Positions 8,709 through 18,291 of a stretch of DNA of 64,000 nt are shown here, piece by piece. The DNA is taken from contig JAEWHO010000030.1 in assembly GCA_023387755.1 (NCBI GenBank), positions 1 through 64,000 of the forward strand, written 5' to 3'. The notes under the pieces are model-generated. The model searched no databases and was not told the DNA's origin. It worked only from the letters and a program-made list of their open reading frames with translations. Position 1 is the first letter of the stretch, and every line of letters begins with the position of its first letter. Both the position numbers and the translations under genes were made by a program. Origin of the DNA: Actinomycetes bacterium. Lineage in GTDB: Bacteria; Actinomycetota; Actinomycetes; Actinomycetales; Actinomycetaceae.

Positions 8709-8788
8709 CGATTAAAGGTTAGAGCGTCAATTCACGGGTGTGCCGGTGTGCTCTACTGCGGAACGCCGAAGTTATCCACCGCACCGCG

Positions 8789-9775
8789 TTATGTGTGGGC
8801 AATCGCACGGGTCGGTGCGCGGAACTCTCCGCGCCACCAGATCACAGCCACGAGCAGTGCGGGTACGATCCACCCGCAAACGCCAAGAATCGTGGCGCGA
8901 GTCGTGTCGATAGCGGCCACCGGGGTGTGAGCTAGTACCAGAGCCAAGCCGGCTGAGGCGTTAAGTGCCCCATGCCCGACGGCTGCCGGCCACACGCTGC
9001 CACTGCGTAAGCGCACCCAATACAGCAGTGCTCCAATGAGGGTACACATTCCAACCATGGCTCCGGCTGCCGCCAGCGGCGTCGCTCCCGGATAGTTATA
9101 GCCCAGCAGCAGCAAGGGCAGGTGCCACAGCCCCCACAGCACCCCGCTAATGAGGATCGTGGGGGCAGTGCCAAGCGTGGCTAGCTGAGGCATGAGCCAG
9201 CCACGCCACCCGATCTCCTCCCCCAGAGCAGGCAGAATATTGAGCAGCGAAAAGAAGATTACCGAGATTACTTGGGCAAAAAGAATCTCGTGCATGGTGG
9301 CCATCTGAGAGGTGTCCTGCCCGGTGATCAGCGCCTCAGCTAAGACGATCTCCCGTAAGCCGGATAGCTCAGCAAGATCGAAACGGTAGACCCCGCATAG
9401 CGCAGAGGTTCCCAAGGCTGCCACCACCAGCAGAATCATCCCGAGCCAGGCGAGCACAAACCAGAAGAAGAACCGTTTATAGGGCGGGCGCACCAGGATA
9501 CCGAGCCGAGCCCAAGCATCCTTGAGGGGAATCTTCTGCACCCATAGGCTCACCACCACCGCCGCGATCATGGGGGTGGTCATCATGGCCACCAGGATGG
9601 GAGTTAAGAATCCGTGGGCCAGCCCCTGCCCAGAGGTGTAGAGCGGCAGAGCGATCAGCCAGGATGAGCCGTAGGCGACCGCCACGAAGATCGCTACCGG
9701 CAGCCACAGGTCGCGGCCTGTACGCTCCGGCTGGCGCGGCTGGGCCGCGCCAGCGCCGTCGTCGGGAGTGCTCAT
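8789..9775 (-). CDS. CPBP family intramembrane metalloprotease (CAAX/Abi type)
   Basis: 328 residues, a multi-pass membrane protein of about eight hydrophobic segments. The conserved EExxxR pair is seen as GEEIGWRG (Glu186, Glu187, Arg191) and the later histidine motif as GLWHLPL (His218), marking the CPBP (Abi/CAAX protease) family of glutamate-type intramembrane proteases. Substrates of bacterial members are mostly unknown. Its ATG overlaps the purQ stop by four bases (ATGA), so it is the last gene of the purine transcript, an unexpected partner. The first 20 residues are polar and probably cytoplasmic. Confidence 0.88.
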   Translation of the reverse strand: MSTPDDGAGAAQPRQPERTGRDLWLPVAIFVAVAYGSSWLIALPLYTSGQGLAHGFLTPILVAMMTTPMIAAVVVSLWVQKIPLKDAWARLGILVRPPYKRFFFWFVLAWLGMILLVVAALGTSALCGVYRFDLAELSGLREIVLAEALITGQDTSQMATMHEILFAQVISVIFFSLLNILPALGEEIGWRGWLMPQLATLGTAPTILISGVLWGLWHLPLLLLGYNYPGATPLAAAGAMVGMCTLIGALLYWVRLRSGSVWPAAVGHGALNASAGLALVLAHTPVAAIDTTRATILGVCGWIVPALLVAVIWWRGEFRAPTRAIAHT

Positions 9776-10578
9776 CGAGTTTCGAGGAGGGTGGCTACCA
9801 GCGAGTGGAAGAACCCGGCGCCGTCAGTGCCGGTGCGTGGGCCGAGGGGGCCGTCGGGCCCGTAGCCGGCTTCCACCGCGTGTTCGGGGTGCGGCATGAG
9901 TCCGACGACGTTGCCCGCCTCATTGCATATCCCGGCAATATCATTGACCGACCCGTTCGGGTTGAAGCCTTGGTAGCGGAAGACGACGCGGCCCGCCTCC
10001 TCCAGCTCGCGCACGGTTGCCTCATCGGCCACGTACTGGCCCTCCCCGTTTTTCAGCGGGATGGTGATGGTCTGGCCGGCGCTGAATGAGCGGGTGAAGG
10101 GGGTGCCGGCGTTGTCCACGCGCAGCTGCTGGTCGCGGCAAATGAAATGCTGGTGGTCATTGCGCACCAGAGCCCCGGGCAGCAGGTGGGATTCACACAG
10201 GATCTGGAATCCGTTGCAGATCCCGAGCACCGGCATACCGCCGCGGGCGGCGTCCACGATCGCGTCCATAATGGGCGCGAAGCGCGCGATCGCGCCGCAG
10301 CGCAGGTAGTCGCCGTAGGAGAAGCCGCCCGGCAGGATGACGGCATCGATCTCGGCTACCGAATCATCGGCATGCCACAGCGGCACCGCCTGGGCGCCGG
10401 TTAGGCGTACGGCCCGCAACGCGTCTTGATCGTCGAGGGTTCCGGGAAAGGTAACCACGCCAATCCGCAGCGCCGCGACGGCTTGCTCATCAAAGGAGGC
10501 ATCCTGGTTCAGGGCCATGTTGGTGGTTACGGGAGCGTCAAGATCCAGACCGCTCAAATCGGTTGCGGATGCACACAT
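9772..10578 (-). CDS. purQ: Phosphoribosylformylglycinamidine synthase subunit PurQ
   Basis: 268 residues; class I glutaminase subunit that supplies ammonia to PurL for the conversion of FGAR to FGAM. The body matches Pur[26 protein letters not shown], nucleophile Cys121 in GICNGFQ, and the catalytic His-x-Glu in MPHPEHAVE. There is an N-terminal extension of about 36 residues before the family start; a second ATG at residue 21 could be the real start. The chosen ATG overlaps the purS stop (TAATG), which supports it through coupling. purL is not in the window. Confidence 0.95.
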   Translation of the reverse strand: MCASATDLSGLDLDAPVTTNMALNQDASFDEQAVAALRIGVVTFPGTLDDQDALRAVRLTGAQAVPLWHADDSVAEIDAVILPGGFSYGDYLRCGAIARFAPIMDAIVDAARGGMPVLGICNGFQILCESHLLPGALVRNDHQHFICRDQQLRVDNAGTPFTRSFSAGQTITIPLKNGEGQYVADEATVRELEEAGRVVFRYQGFNPNGSVNDIAGICNEAGNVVGLMPHPEHAVEAGYGPDGPLGPRTGTDGAGFFHSLVATLLETR

Positions 10579-10835
10579 TAGCGCTGGTCCTCGCTGACGT
10601 ACACGCCCACGACGTCTTCAATGACGGGGTTTGACAGGGTGGTGGCAGCAACCTCACGGGCGTGCTCCAAGTGTTCGTCGGTGACGTCCCCGTCCACCGT
10701 CAGCTCGAAACGCCGCCCCTGCCGTACCGCGGTGAATAGGGAGTCACCGGCGCGGTTGAGGGCACCGTGAATGGCCTTGCCCTGGGGATCGAGAATCTCC
10801 GGCTTGGGCATAACTTCCACAATGATCCGACCCAT
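10578..10835 (-). CDS. purS: Phosphoribosylformylglycinamidine synthase subunit PurS
   Basis: 85 residues, the normal length. PurS is the small structural subunit that joins PurL and PurQ in the FGAM synthase of organisms with split enzymes. The pattern [23 protein letters not shown] and the late [12 protein letters not shown] strand are typical. AGAGGAA precedes the ATG by a few bases. It is coupled to purQ through TAATG and lies 92 bp after purC in the same direction. Confidence 0.95.
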   Translation of the reverse strand: MGRIIVEVMPKPEILDPQGKAIHGALNRAGDSLFTAVRQGRRFELTVDGDVTDEHLEHAREVAATTLSNPVIEDVVGVYVSEDQR

Positions 10836-10927
10836 TGTTCCTCTTTCGTTTGGCGTCCAGCACTCACCCTAATGGGTTGGGGGTGGCAGAACTAGACTTC
10901 TTTTAAAACTGTCCTACCTGCTGGACA

Positions 10928-11824
10928 TTACAGTTCCGGGTCCTGCCCGGTCAGGCGCTGGTAGGCCTCCAGGTAGCGTTGCCGGGTGGCGTCTACGATC
11001 TCGGCGGGGAGCGCGGGTGGCGGCTCGGCTCCGGTACGGTCCCACCCGGAGGCCTGGGAGGTGAGCCAGTCACGCAAGTACTGTTTATCGAACGACGGCG
11101 TGGCCCGCCCCGGCTGCCACTCCTCGGCGGGCCAGAAGCGGGATGAATCCGGGGTGAGCACCTCATCGCCCAGAATAATGTTTTCGGCGGCGGGCTCGGG
11201 GTGCTGGCCGAATTCGAATTTCGTATCCGCCAAGATTATGCCGCGCTCGGCGGTAACGGCGGCTGCGCGCGAATACAGTTCCAGGGTCGTGTACCGCAGT
11301 TTCTCGGCGGCCTGCCTGCCCACCCGCTGAACGACCTCATCGAAGGTGATGTTCTCGTCATGCCCGCCTACGTGGGCTTTGGCGGCGGGGGTGAAGATCG
11401 GTTCGGGGAGTTGGTCGCCTTCCCGCAGGCCGTCCGGCAGGCGTACCCCGCAGATTTGGCCGGTGGCGCGGTATTCGCTGAGGGCGGCACCGGTAAGGTA
11501 TCCGCGGGCCACACACTCAATGGGGTACATGTGCAGGTGCCGGCAGATCATGGCCCGCCCACGCACCTGCTCGGGCACGTCCAAGGAGACCACATGGTGC
11601 GAGGTGAGGGCACTGAGTTGGCGAAACCACCACAGCGATAGTTGGGTGAGGATCTTGCCCTTATCCGGGATTTCAGTGGGCATGATGTGGTCGTAGGCGC
11701 TAATACGGTCCGAGGCCACCACCAGCACGACGTCCCCGTGGCTGGAAACGGAGGAGTCCTGGGGAACGTAGAGATCGCGTACTTTCCCCGAATATGTATG
11801 TGCCCAACCGTCTAAATCAAGCAT
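10928..11824 (-). CDS. purC: Phosphoribosylaminoimidazole-succinocarboxamide synthase
   Basis: 298 residues; the SAICAR synthase joins CAIR with aspartate using ATP. It opens with the nucleotide-binding strand YSGKVRDLY, followed by SDRISAYDHIMPTEIPDKG, and later FEFG near LADTKFEFGQ and the DSSRFWPAEEW segment, all characteristic. The frame is open from a GTG at 11833, but the ATG at 11824 is preferred because GAGG lies eight bases before it. It follows purD by 20 bp, so purD-purC form one transcript. Confidence 0.95.
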   Translation of the reverse strand: MLDLDGWAHTYSGKVRDLYVPQDSSVSSHGDVVLVVASDRISAYDHIMPTEIPDKGKILTQLSLWWFRQLSALTSHHVVSLDVPEQVRGRAMICRHLHMYPIECVARGYLTGAALSEYRATGQICGVRLPDGLREGDQLPEPIFTPAAKAHVGGHDENITFDEVVQRVGRQAAEKLRYTTLELYSRAAAVTAERGIILADTKFEFGQHPEPAAENIILGDEVLTPDSSRFWPAEEWQPGRATPSFDKQYLRDWLTSQASGWDRTGAEPPPALPAEIVDATRQRYLEAYQRLTGQDPEL

Positions 11825-11844
11825 GACGCCCACCTCAACTCGTC

Positions 11845-13125
11845 TTACTGCTCATCCTGCCATGTGGCGGCCGTGGTGGCTATGCCTGTCCGCGAATAAT
11901 CTGCGGCAATATCGCGCCGGTAGTGGCTGCCGGCTAGCTGTATGCGTTCAAGGATGCCGTAGGCGTGAGCGCGGGCGGATTCGACGTCGTCGCCGCTACC
12001 AACGACCCCCAAAACCCGGCCGCCGGCGCTAACGAGTGCACCATCCTTCCAGGCGGTTCCGGCGTGACGCAGGTGCGGGTCGGCGGCGTCGATTCCGGTG
12101 ATCGGGTCTCCGAGGGTGGGGGTGGCAGGGTACCCGGCGGCGGCGAGTACGACGACGACGGCCGCGCCATCGCGCCAGCGCGGAGCGGGTTGGCTGGCCA
12201 GGGTGCCGGTGGCACAGGCGTGGAGCAGCTCGGCCAGGTTTGATTCCAGCATCTCTAGGACGACCTGCGTCTCCGGGTCCCCAAAACGGGCGTTAAACTC
12301 GATGACTTTCACTCCGCCGGGCGTGATCGCAAGCCCGCAGTACAGCAATCCGCTGAAGGGGGTGCCGCTGGCGCGCATATGGTCCACGACCGGTTGGGCC
12401 ACCCGCTGCACAACCTCATCTGTGAGGCCCGCCGGCAGCCACGGTAGCGGCGTGTACGCCCCCATGCCGCCGGTGTTGGGGCCAGTGTTGCCCTCACCTA
12501 CGCGTTTGAAATCCTGCGCGGGCAGCAGGGGGATCACGGTGGTGCCGTCGGTTAAGCAGAAGAGGGAAACTTCGGGGCCGTCGAGGAATTCTTCGACGAC
12601 GACGCTCCCGCCCTGGCGGATACACGCCTCGGCATGGCTCAATGCGGCGTCTTTGTCGGTGGTGACGATGACGCCTTTTCCGGCGGCTAGGCCGTCATCT
12701 TTGACCACATAGGGGCTGCCGAATTCCCGTAGCGCGTCGTCTACCTGTTCTAGGTTCAGGCAGGTGTGGGCGGCGGCGGTGGGGACGCCGGCGGCGGCCA
12801 TGACGTTCTTGGCAAAGGACTTGGAGGCTTCTAATTCGGCGGCGGCTTTGCTGGGGCCGAAGACGGCAATACCGGCCTCGCGCAGGGCGTCGGAGACGCC
12901 AGCGACGAGCGGGGCTTCTGGGCCGATCACCACCAGGTCAATCCGGTGCTGACGGGCGGCGTCGACCACGGCGGCAGCGTTGGTAGCGTCCAGGGCGAGG
13001 TTCTGGCCGATGGTGGCGGTGCCCGGGTTTCCGGGGGCGGTGTAGAGGACGGTGGCGGGATCGCGGCGGAGGGCGACGGCGAGGGCATGTTCACGCCCGC
13101 CGGAGCCGAGGAGGAGGATTCTCAC
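11845..13125 (-). CDS. purD: Phosphoribosylamine-glycine ligase (GARS)
   Basis: 426 residues, the usual GARS length. It ligates glycine to phosphoribosylamine with ATP. The N-domain begins ILLLGSGGREHALA; the ATP-grasp domain shows VKDDGLAAGKGVIV and EEFLDGPEVSLF; the metal-binding part has FNARFGDPETQ. The chosen start is the GTG at 13125, right before this N-domain and six bases after TACTGT, so the message is probably leaderless; the longer frame to 13161 has no ribosome site and adds residues unlike the family. It heads the purD-purC(-purS-purQ) group. Confidence 0.94.
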   Translation of the reverse strand: MRILLLGSGGREHALAVALRRDPATVLYTAPGNPGTATIGQNLALDATNAAAVVDAARQHRIDLVVIGPEAPLVAGVSDALREAGIAVFGPSKAAAELEASKSFAKNVMAAAGVPTAAAHTCLNLEQVDDALREFGSPYVVKDDGLAAGKGVIVTTDKDAALSHAEACIRQGGSVVVEEFLDGPEVSLFCLTDGTTVIPLLPAQDFKRVGEGNTGPNTGGMGAYTPLPWLPAGLTDEVVQRVAQPVVDHMRASGTPFSGLLYCGLAITPGGVKVIEFNARFGDPETQVVLEMLESNLAELLHACATGTLASQPAPRWRDGAAVVVVLAAAGYPATPTLGDPITGIDAADPHLRHAGTAWKDGALVSAGGRVLGVVGSGDDVESARAHAYGILERIQLAGSHYRRDIAADYSRTGIATTAATWQDEQ

Positions 13126-13131
13126 ACTGGC

Positions 13132-13137
13132 ACAGTA
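13132..13137 (-). promoter_or_regulatory. -10 box of a leaderless promoter (purD)
   Basis: Minus-strand TACTGT, six bases (GCCAGT), then the GTG of purD. There is no Shine-Dalgarno sequence. Confidence 0.6.
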
Positions 13138-13184
13138 GCCCAGATCACCCGCTCGACCCAAACGCGGGTGGATTCATACGCGGC

Positions 13185-13212
13185 GAGGCCGGGCCCTGCC
13201 GGACCCGGCCTC
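13185..13212 (-). terminator. Hairpin terminator after pckG
   Basis: GAGGCCGGG / CCCGGCCTC inverted repeat about 40 bp after the pckG stop; no strong T-run. Confidence 0.65.
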
Positions 13213-13248
13213 ATTCACGTGGGCGCTTATGGGAGCGCGCGTTGAACT

Positions 13249-15087
13249 TTAGGCGTTCTTGGCGGCTTCCATGCGTTCGCGCATCTTCTTCAGCTGCTCG
13301 TTGATGCGAGCGGGGACCTTATCCCCGAACTGAGCGAAGTATTCCTCGGTCAGATCGACTTCCTTCATCCAGGCTTCCGGATCGATCTCGTAGAGCTTGT
13401 TCCAGTCTTCTTCGCTGAAGCCCTCCAGGCCTTCAGAGTTGAAGTCTTCGAACTTCGGGTAGCGGCCGGTCGGGCCGTCTACGGCCTCAACTTCACCGCC
13501 GGCGCGGCGCACGATCCAGTCGAGTACGCGGGAGTTGTCGCCGAAGCCGGGCCACAGGAACTTGCCGTCTTCATCCTTGCGGAACCAGTTGACCTGGTAG
13601 ACCTTGGGGAATTTCTCGCCGAGTTCGTCCTGCATATCCAGCCAGTGGCCCCAGTAGTCGGCCATGTTGTAGCCACAGAAGGGCAGCATGGCGAAGGGAT
13701 CGTGGCGCAGGGAGCCAACCGAGCCTTCCGCAGCAGCGGTCTGTTCGGAGGCGACGGAAGCGCCGATGAACACGCCGTGTGCGCCGTCGTACTGTTCGGC
13801 AACCAGCGGCACGTTGGTGGCGCGGCGGCCACCGAAGAGGATCGCGTCCACCGGCACACCCTGGGGGGCTTCCCAGTCCTCGCAGATGATGGGGCACTGC
13901 GAGGCGGGGGTGGTGAAGCGGGAGTTCGGGTGGGCGGCCAGTTCGCCACTGTTGGGCGTCCAGTCGTTGCCATGCCAGTCGATGAGGTGTTCGGGCGTTT
14001 CGCCGTCGATACCTTCCCACCACACATCGCCGTCGTCGGTCAGAGCGACGTTGGTGAAGATGGTGTTCTCGCGCATGGTGTCCATGGCCATCGGGTTGGT
14101 CTTGTAGGACGTACCGGGGGCGACGCCGAAGAAGCCGGCCTCCGGGTTGATGGCGTACAGGCGACCGTCCGGGCCGGGGCGCATCCAGGCGATGTCATCG
14201 CCCACGGTCTCGACCTTGTAACCCGGGATGGTGGGCTGCAGCATGGCGAGGTTCGTCTTGCCACAGGCGGACGGGAAGGCAGCGGTGACGTGGTACTGCT
14301 TGCCGGACTTCTCGTCGGTCAGGCGCAGGATGAGCATATGCTCGGCCATCCAGCCATCGCGGCGAGCCATGGTGGAGGCGATGCGCAGGGCAAAGCACTT
14401 CTTGCCCAGCAGCGCGTTGCCGCCGTAACCGGACCCGTAGGACCAGATTTCGTTGGTTTCCGGGAAGTGGGTGATGTACTTTTCGTCGTTGCACGGCCAG
14501 CTGGTGTCTTCCTGGCCGGGCTCCAGCGGCGCCCCCACAGAGTGGACGGCGGGTACCCACGGCTTACCTTCGCCGATGAGTTTGAGGGCTGGGGTGCCCA
14601 TGCGGGTCATGATCCGCATGTTGACGACGACGTAGGGCGAGTCGGTCAGCTCAATGCCGAGCTGGGAGATGGGGCCGCCTACCGGGCCCATCGAGAAGGG
14701 AATAACGTACATGGGACGGCCGCGCATGGCGCCGTCGAAAACCCTGCGTAGCGTTTCCTTCATTTCCTTCGGATCGGCCCAGTTGTTGGTGGGGCCGGCG
14801 TCTTCTTCCTTCTCCGAGCAGATGAAGGTGCGTGATTCCACGCGCGCAACGTCTGAGGGCAGGGATCGGGCCAAGAAGCTATTGGGGCGCTTTTCCGGGT
14901 TGAGGCGGGTAAACATCCCGGACTCGACCATCTGGGTCGTCAAGCGATCCCATTCTTCCTCGGAGCCATCACACCAGATGACTTCCTCCGGCTTGGTCAG
15001 TTCGGCTACCTGCGCAACCCAGTCAACGAGCTCCTTCGGCGCGATTTCAGGTGCGCCTTCAGCAATCTGAGTGGCGTCTACGGTCAT
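13249..15087 (-). CDS. pckG: Phosphoenolpyruvate carboxykinase (GTP)
   Basis: 612 residues, the length of the GTP-type enzyme that interconverts oxaloacetate and PEP. Recognisable stretches are [13 protein letters not shown] with the kinase P-loop and the reactive cysteine, [10 protein letters not shown] with the metal ligand, and the C-terminal [14 protein letters not shown] region. The start is the ATG at 15087: an upstream in-frame ATG at 15099 is rejected because the sequence between them is a perfect GGAGGAG ribosome site for the inner ATG. It is transcribed alone and probably serves gluconeogenesis or anaplerosis. Confidence 0.96.
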   Translation of the reverse strand: MTVDATQIAEGAPEIAPKELVDWVAQVAELTKPEEVIWCDGSEEEWDRLTTQMVESGMFTRLNPEKRPNSFLARSLPSDVARVESRTFICSEKEEDAGPTNNWADPKEMKETLRRVFDGAMRGRPMYVIPFSMGPVGGPISQLGIELTDSPYVVVNMRIMTRMGTPALKLIGEGKPWVPAVHSVGAPLEPGQEDTSWPCNDEKYITHFPETNEIWSYGSGYGGNALLGKKCFALRIASTMARRDGWMAEHMLILRLTDEKSGKQYHVTAAFPSACGKTNLAMLQPTIPGYKVETVGDDIAWMRPGPDGRLYAINPEAGFFGVAPGTSYKTNPMAMDTMRENTIFTNVALTDDGDVWWEGIDGETPEHLIDWHGNDWTPNSGELAAHPNSRFTTPASQCPIICEDWEAPQGVPVDAILFGGRRATNVPLVAEQYDGAHGVFIGASVASEQTAAAEGSVGSLRHDPFAMLPFCGYNMADYWGHWLDMQDELGEKFPKVYQVNWFRKDEDGKFLWPGFGDNSRVLDWIVRRAGGEVEAVDGPTGRYPKFEDFNSEGLEGFSEEDWNKLYEIDPEAWMKEVDLTEEYFAQFGDKVPARINEQLKKMRERMEAAKNA

Positions 15088-15468
15088 TTTCTCCTCCATT
15101 ATCGCCTCCGGGGGCGGCTCCTCCGAGGCTGGGTGTTGAGACCAGGTTTGTACCGCTGCCTCTATTTTTCCGTGCCTGCGACTCCATCGGTGGAGACGAA
15201 GGGCCCAGATCGGCGCGGCACCTCCCTTAGTATCTCAACAAACCGGTCAAATAAGCCCACTGTTTCGGGCTTCCGAAATTTTCCTGCGACTATTCTCACC
15301 CCTAATGATGCGGCTCCAAGCGGCACTTCGCTGGTAGCTGACGCGCTGCGGGAGGTGGATCCCACGGTGCTCCCGGCGCGCTGCTGCTCACCATTGCGCC
15401 ACGAATCGTTAACCAAAGTGCGGCTCCGCTCGCTTTCCATAGTTGCGCGAATATAGCAGGATAGCTAT
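15088..15468. other. 381-bp divergent intergenic region pckG / LppM-like gene
   Basis: It must carry both promoters. Apart from the start-codon hairpin at 15451-15470 no RNA, repeat or convincing small gene is visible; reading frames here have no ribosome site or family features. Confidence 0.6.
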
Positions 15469-15470
15469 AT
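15451..15470 (+). promoter_or_regulatory. Hairpin with the ribosome site in its loop
   Basis: ATATAGC and GCTATAT form a 7-bp stem around the six-base loop AGGATA. The loop is the Shine-Dalgarno sequence of the LppM-like gene and the 3' arm runs into its ATG at 15469. Whether it is a thermosensor, a protein site or simply weak structure is unknown. Confidence 0.45.
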
Positions 15471-16575
15471 GAATACTTCCCACCAGAAAATGACGAGTCG
15501 GCGCTTCCTCGCCGTGCTCCTCCTTCCCCTCATCCTGTTCTTGGCCTCCTGTAAGATCCACGCCGCCATCGAAGTGGTGGACGAGAACACCGCCAACACC
15601 ACGGTGACCATGGAGATGCCGAAGGATGCCGTCTCCGGTTTCGGCATCACCTCCTGCGATGATCTCAAGTCCGAGATGCTGGACGGCAAGAATGAGGGCG
15701 CCAACCTCACGGATAATTCCGATGACTCCACCATTCGTTGCGTCATCGAGGAGAAAGGGCAGTCTCTCGACAAGGTCGAAGGTGACGGGCTCACCATTGA
15801 GCATAAGGACGGCAAGTATATTGCTAAGGCCGCGGGCGATACGGAAGCCGCGGGCATGTCCGGTATGCTTTCCGGCTTCGATTTCACCCTCGAATTCACC
15901 TTCCCCGGCGCTGTTGAGAAGGTAGAAACCACCGCCGGTGAGGACTCCTACTCGATCAGCGGCAACACTGTTACGTTCAAATCCATTAAGGCCATGGCGG
16001 AAGGTTTCACGATCACGGCGGCTGAGTCCGGTGGCGGTTCATCTACCCTGTGGATCATTATCGGTATCGTTCTCGCGCTCATTCTCATCGCTGTAGTGGT
16101 GGCACTGGTGCTGCTGAAGAAGAAGGGCAAGTCCGATCCGAATGCCGCACAGGGCCCCAGCGACTTCCCCGGCTCCGGTAATTATGGCGGCCCGCAGGGC
16201 CCGGGCGCTCCGCAAGGCCCGAGTAATTATGGTGCCCCGCAAGGCCCCGGTACGGCGGGCAACTACGGCGGCCCCCAAGCCGGGTACACCAGCCCGCAGG
16301 GTGGGCCCCAGCAGCCGATGACCGGTGGCCCGACGCCGGGATATCAGCCTGGCTCACAAACGTATGGGCAGCCGTCTAGCGGCCAGTCTCCTTACGCCCA
16401 GCCGTCTGCTAACCAGGCTCCCTATGGTCAGCCGAATCAGCAGCCCGGCGCTGCCCCGCAACAGTCCGGCTGGCAGCAGCCCGGCTCGCAGCAACCTGGC
16501 CCTGAGCAGCCGCGCCCGGGTGAGCCGACCGATCCGTCCACCGGCTTTACCGAGCCGCGTAACCCGAACGTTTAG
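15469..16575 (+). CDS. LppM-like lipoprotein with C-terminal membrane anchor and Pro/Gln/Gly-rich tail
   Basis: 368 residues. The lipoprotein signal ends in LFLASC (Cys about 26). Residues 27-185 resemble the LppM domain of actinobacteria (conserved KIHAAIEVVDENTANTTV, and FTFPGAVEKVET with a following beta-rich part). A transmembrane helix (IIIGIVLALILIAVVVALVLL) follows, then a basic KKKGK stop-transfer and about 140 residues rich in Pro, Gln, Gly, Tyr and Asn with repeats such as GPQGPGAPQGP and YGQP/YAQP. Mycobacterial LppM is surface-associated. The topology suggests an external domain and a cytoplasmic disordered tail. Start at 15469 with AGGAT upstream. Confidence 0.85.
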   Translation: MNTSHQKMTSRRFLAVLLLPLILFLASCKIHAAIEVVDENTANTTVTMEMPKDAVSGFGITSCDDLKSEMLDGKNEGANLTDNSDDSTIRCVIEEKGQSLDKVEGDGLTIEHKDGKYIAKAAGDTEAAGMSGMLSGFDFTLEFTFPGAVEKVETTAGEDSYSISGNTVTFKSIKAMAEGFTITAAESGGGSSTLWIIIGIVLALILIAVVVALVLLKKKGKSDPNAAQGPSDFPGSGNYGGPQGPGAPQGPSNYGAPQGPGTAGNYGGPQAGYTSPQGGPQQPMTGGPTPGYQPGSQTYGQPSSGQSPYAQPSANQAPYGQPNQQPGAAPQQSGWQQPGSQQPGPEQPRPGEPTDPSTGFTEPRNPNV

Positions 16576-16628
16576 GACGCCATAGCGGCTAGCTAGCTTC
16601 AACCGAGACTAGCTCGAGTTGCAGACAC

Positions 16629-16663
16629 AAAGCTGGGGGCGGGTTTCACCCGCCCCCAGCTTT
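16629..16663. terminator. Strong bidirectional terminator
   Basis: 16-bp arms (AAAGCTGGGGGCGGGT / ACCCGCCCCCAGCTTT) with a three-base loop, lying between the convergent ends of the LppM-like gene and purA. Confidence 0.9.
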
Positions 16664-16734
16664 ACGTCGTCGTCGGGAAGTATGACTGGTAGGTGCGCCG
16701 CCCTCGGGCGAGCGCGCGACCCGCACCGAGCCCG

Positions 16735-18051
<1,317 letters not shown>

Positions 18052-18291
18052 CTAGCGGGCGTTTGCCGCCCGTCCCAGCGTACCCAATTCAGAGGCTTAC
18101 AGGGGCTGTGTCTCACGTCCCACGTCCACCCGCGCCCAACCGGTGCGAGCGATTATGCCACCGGATATGGTGCGGTTCCTGTTCGACGTTACCGGCCTGA
18201 GCGAGAGTATCGCTATCCTCGATAAGGATCCCGGGTTTCCCGCCTGAGCCGGGGCCTAACCTGCGTCTTAATTACGCGCGTTTAGCCACGC

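Larger units (their letters stand above)
8406..8788. other. 383-bp intergenic region upstream of topA
   Basis: No convincing gene. It holds a cluster of DnaA-box-like 9-mers and a 10-bp palindrome with an 8-base loop (listed separately), and must contain the topA promoter. It is the more AT-rich stretch of the neighbourhood. Confidence 0.7.

Noticed and set aside
8589..8780. DnaA-box cluster as a replication origin
   Set aside because: No dnaA, dnaN, rpmH or recF nearby and no AT-rich unwinding region.
13645..14751. 368-codon plus-strand frame opposite pckG
   Set aside because: Antisense of conserved PEP carboxykinase sequence.
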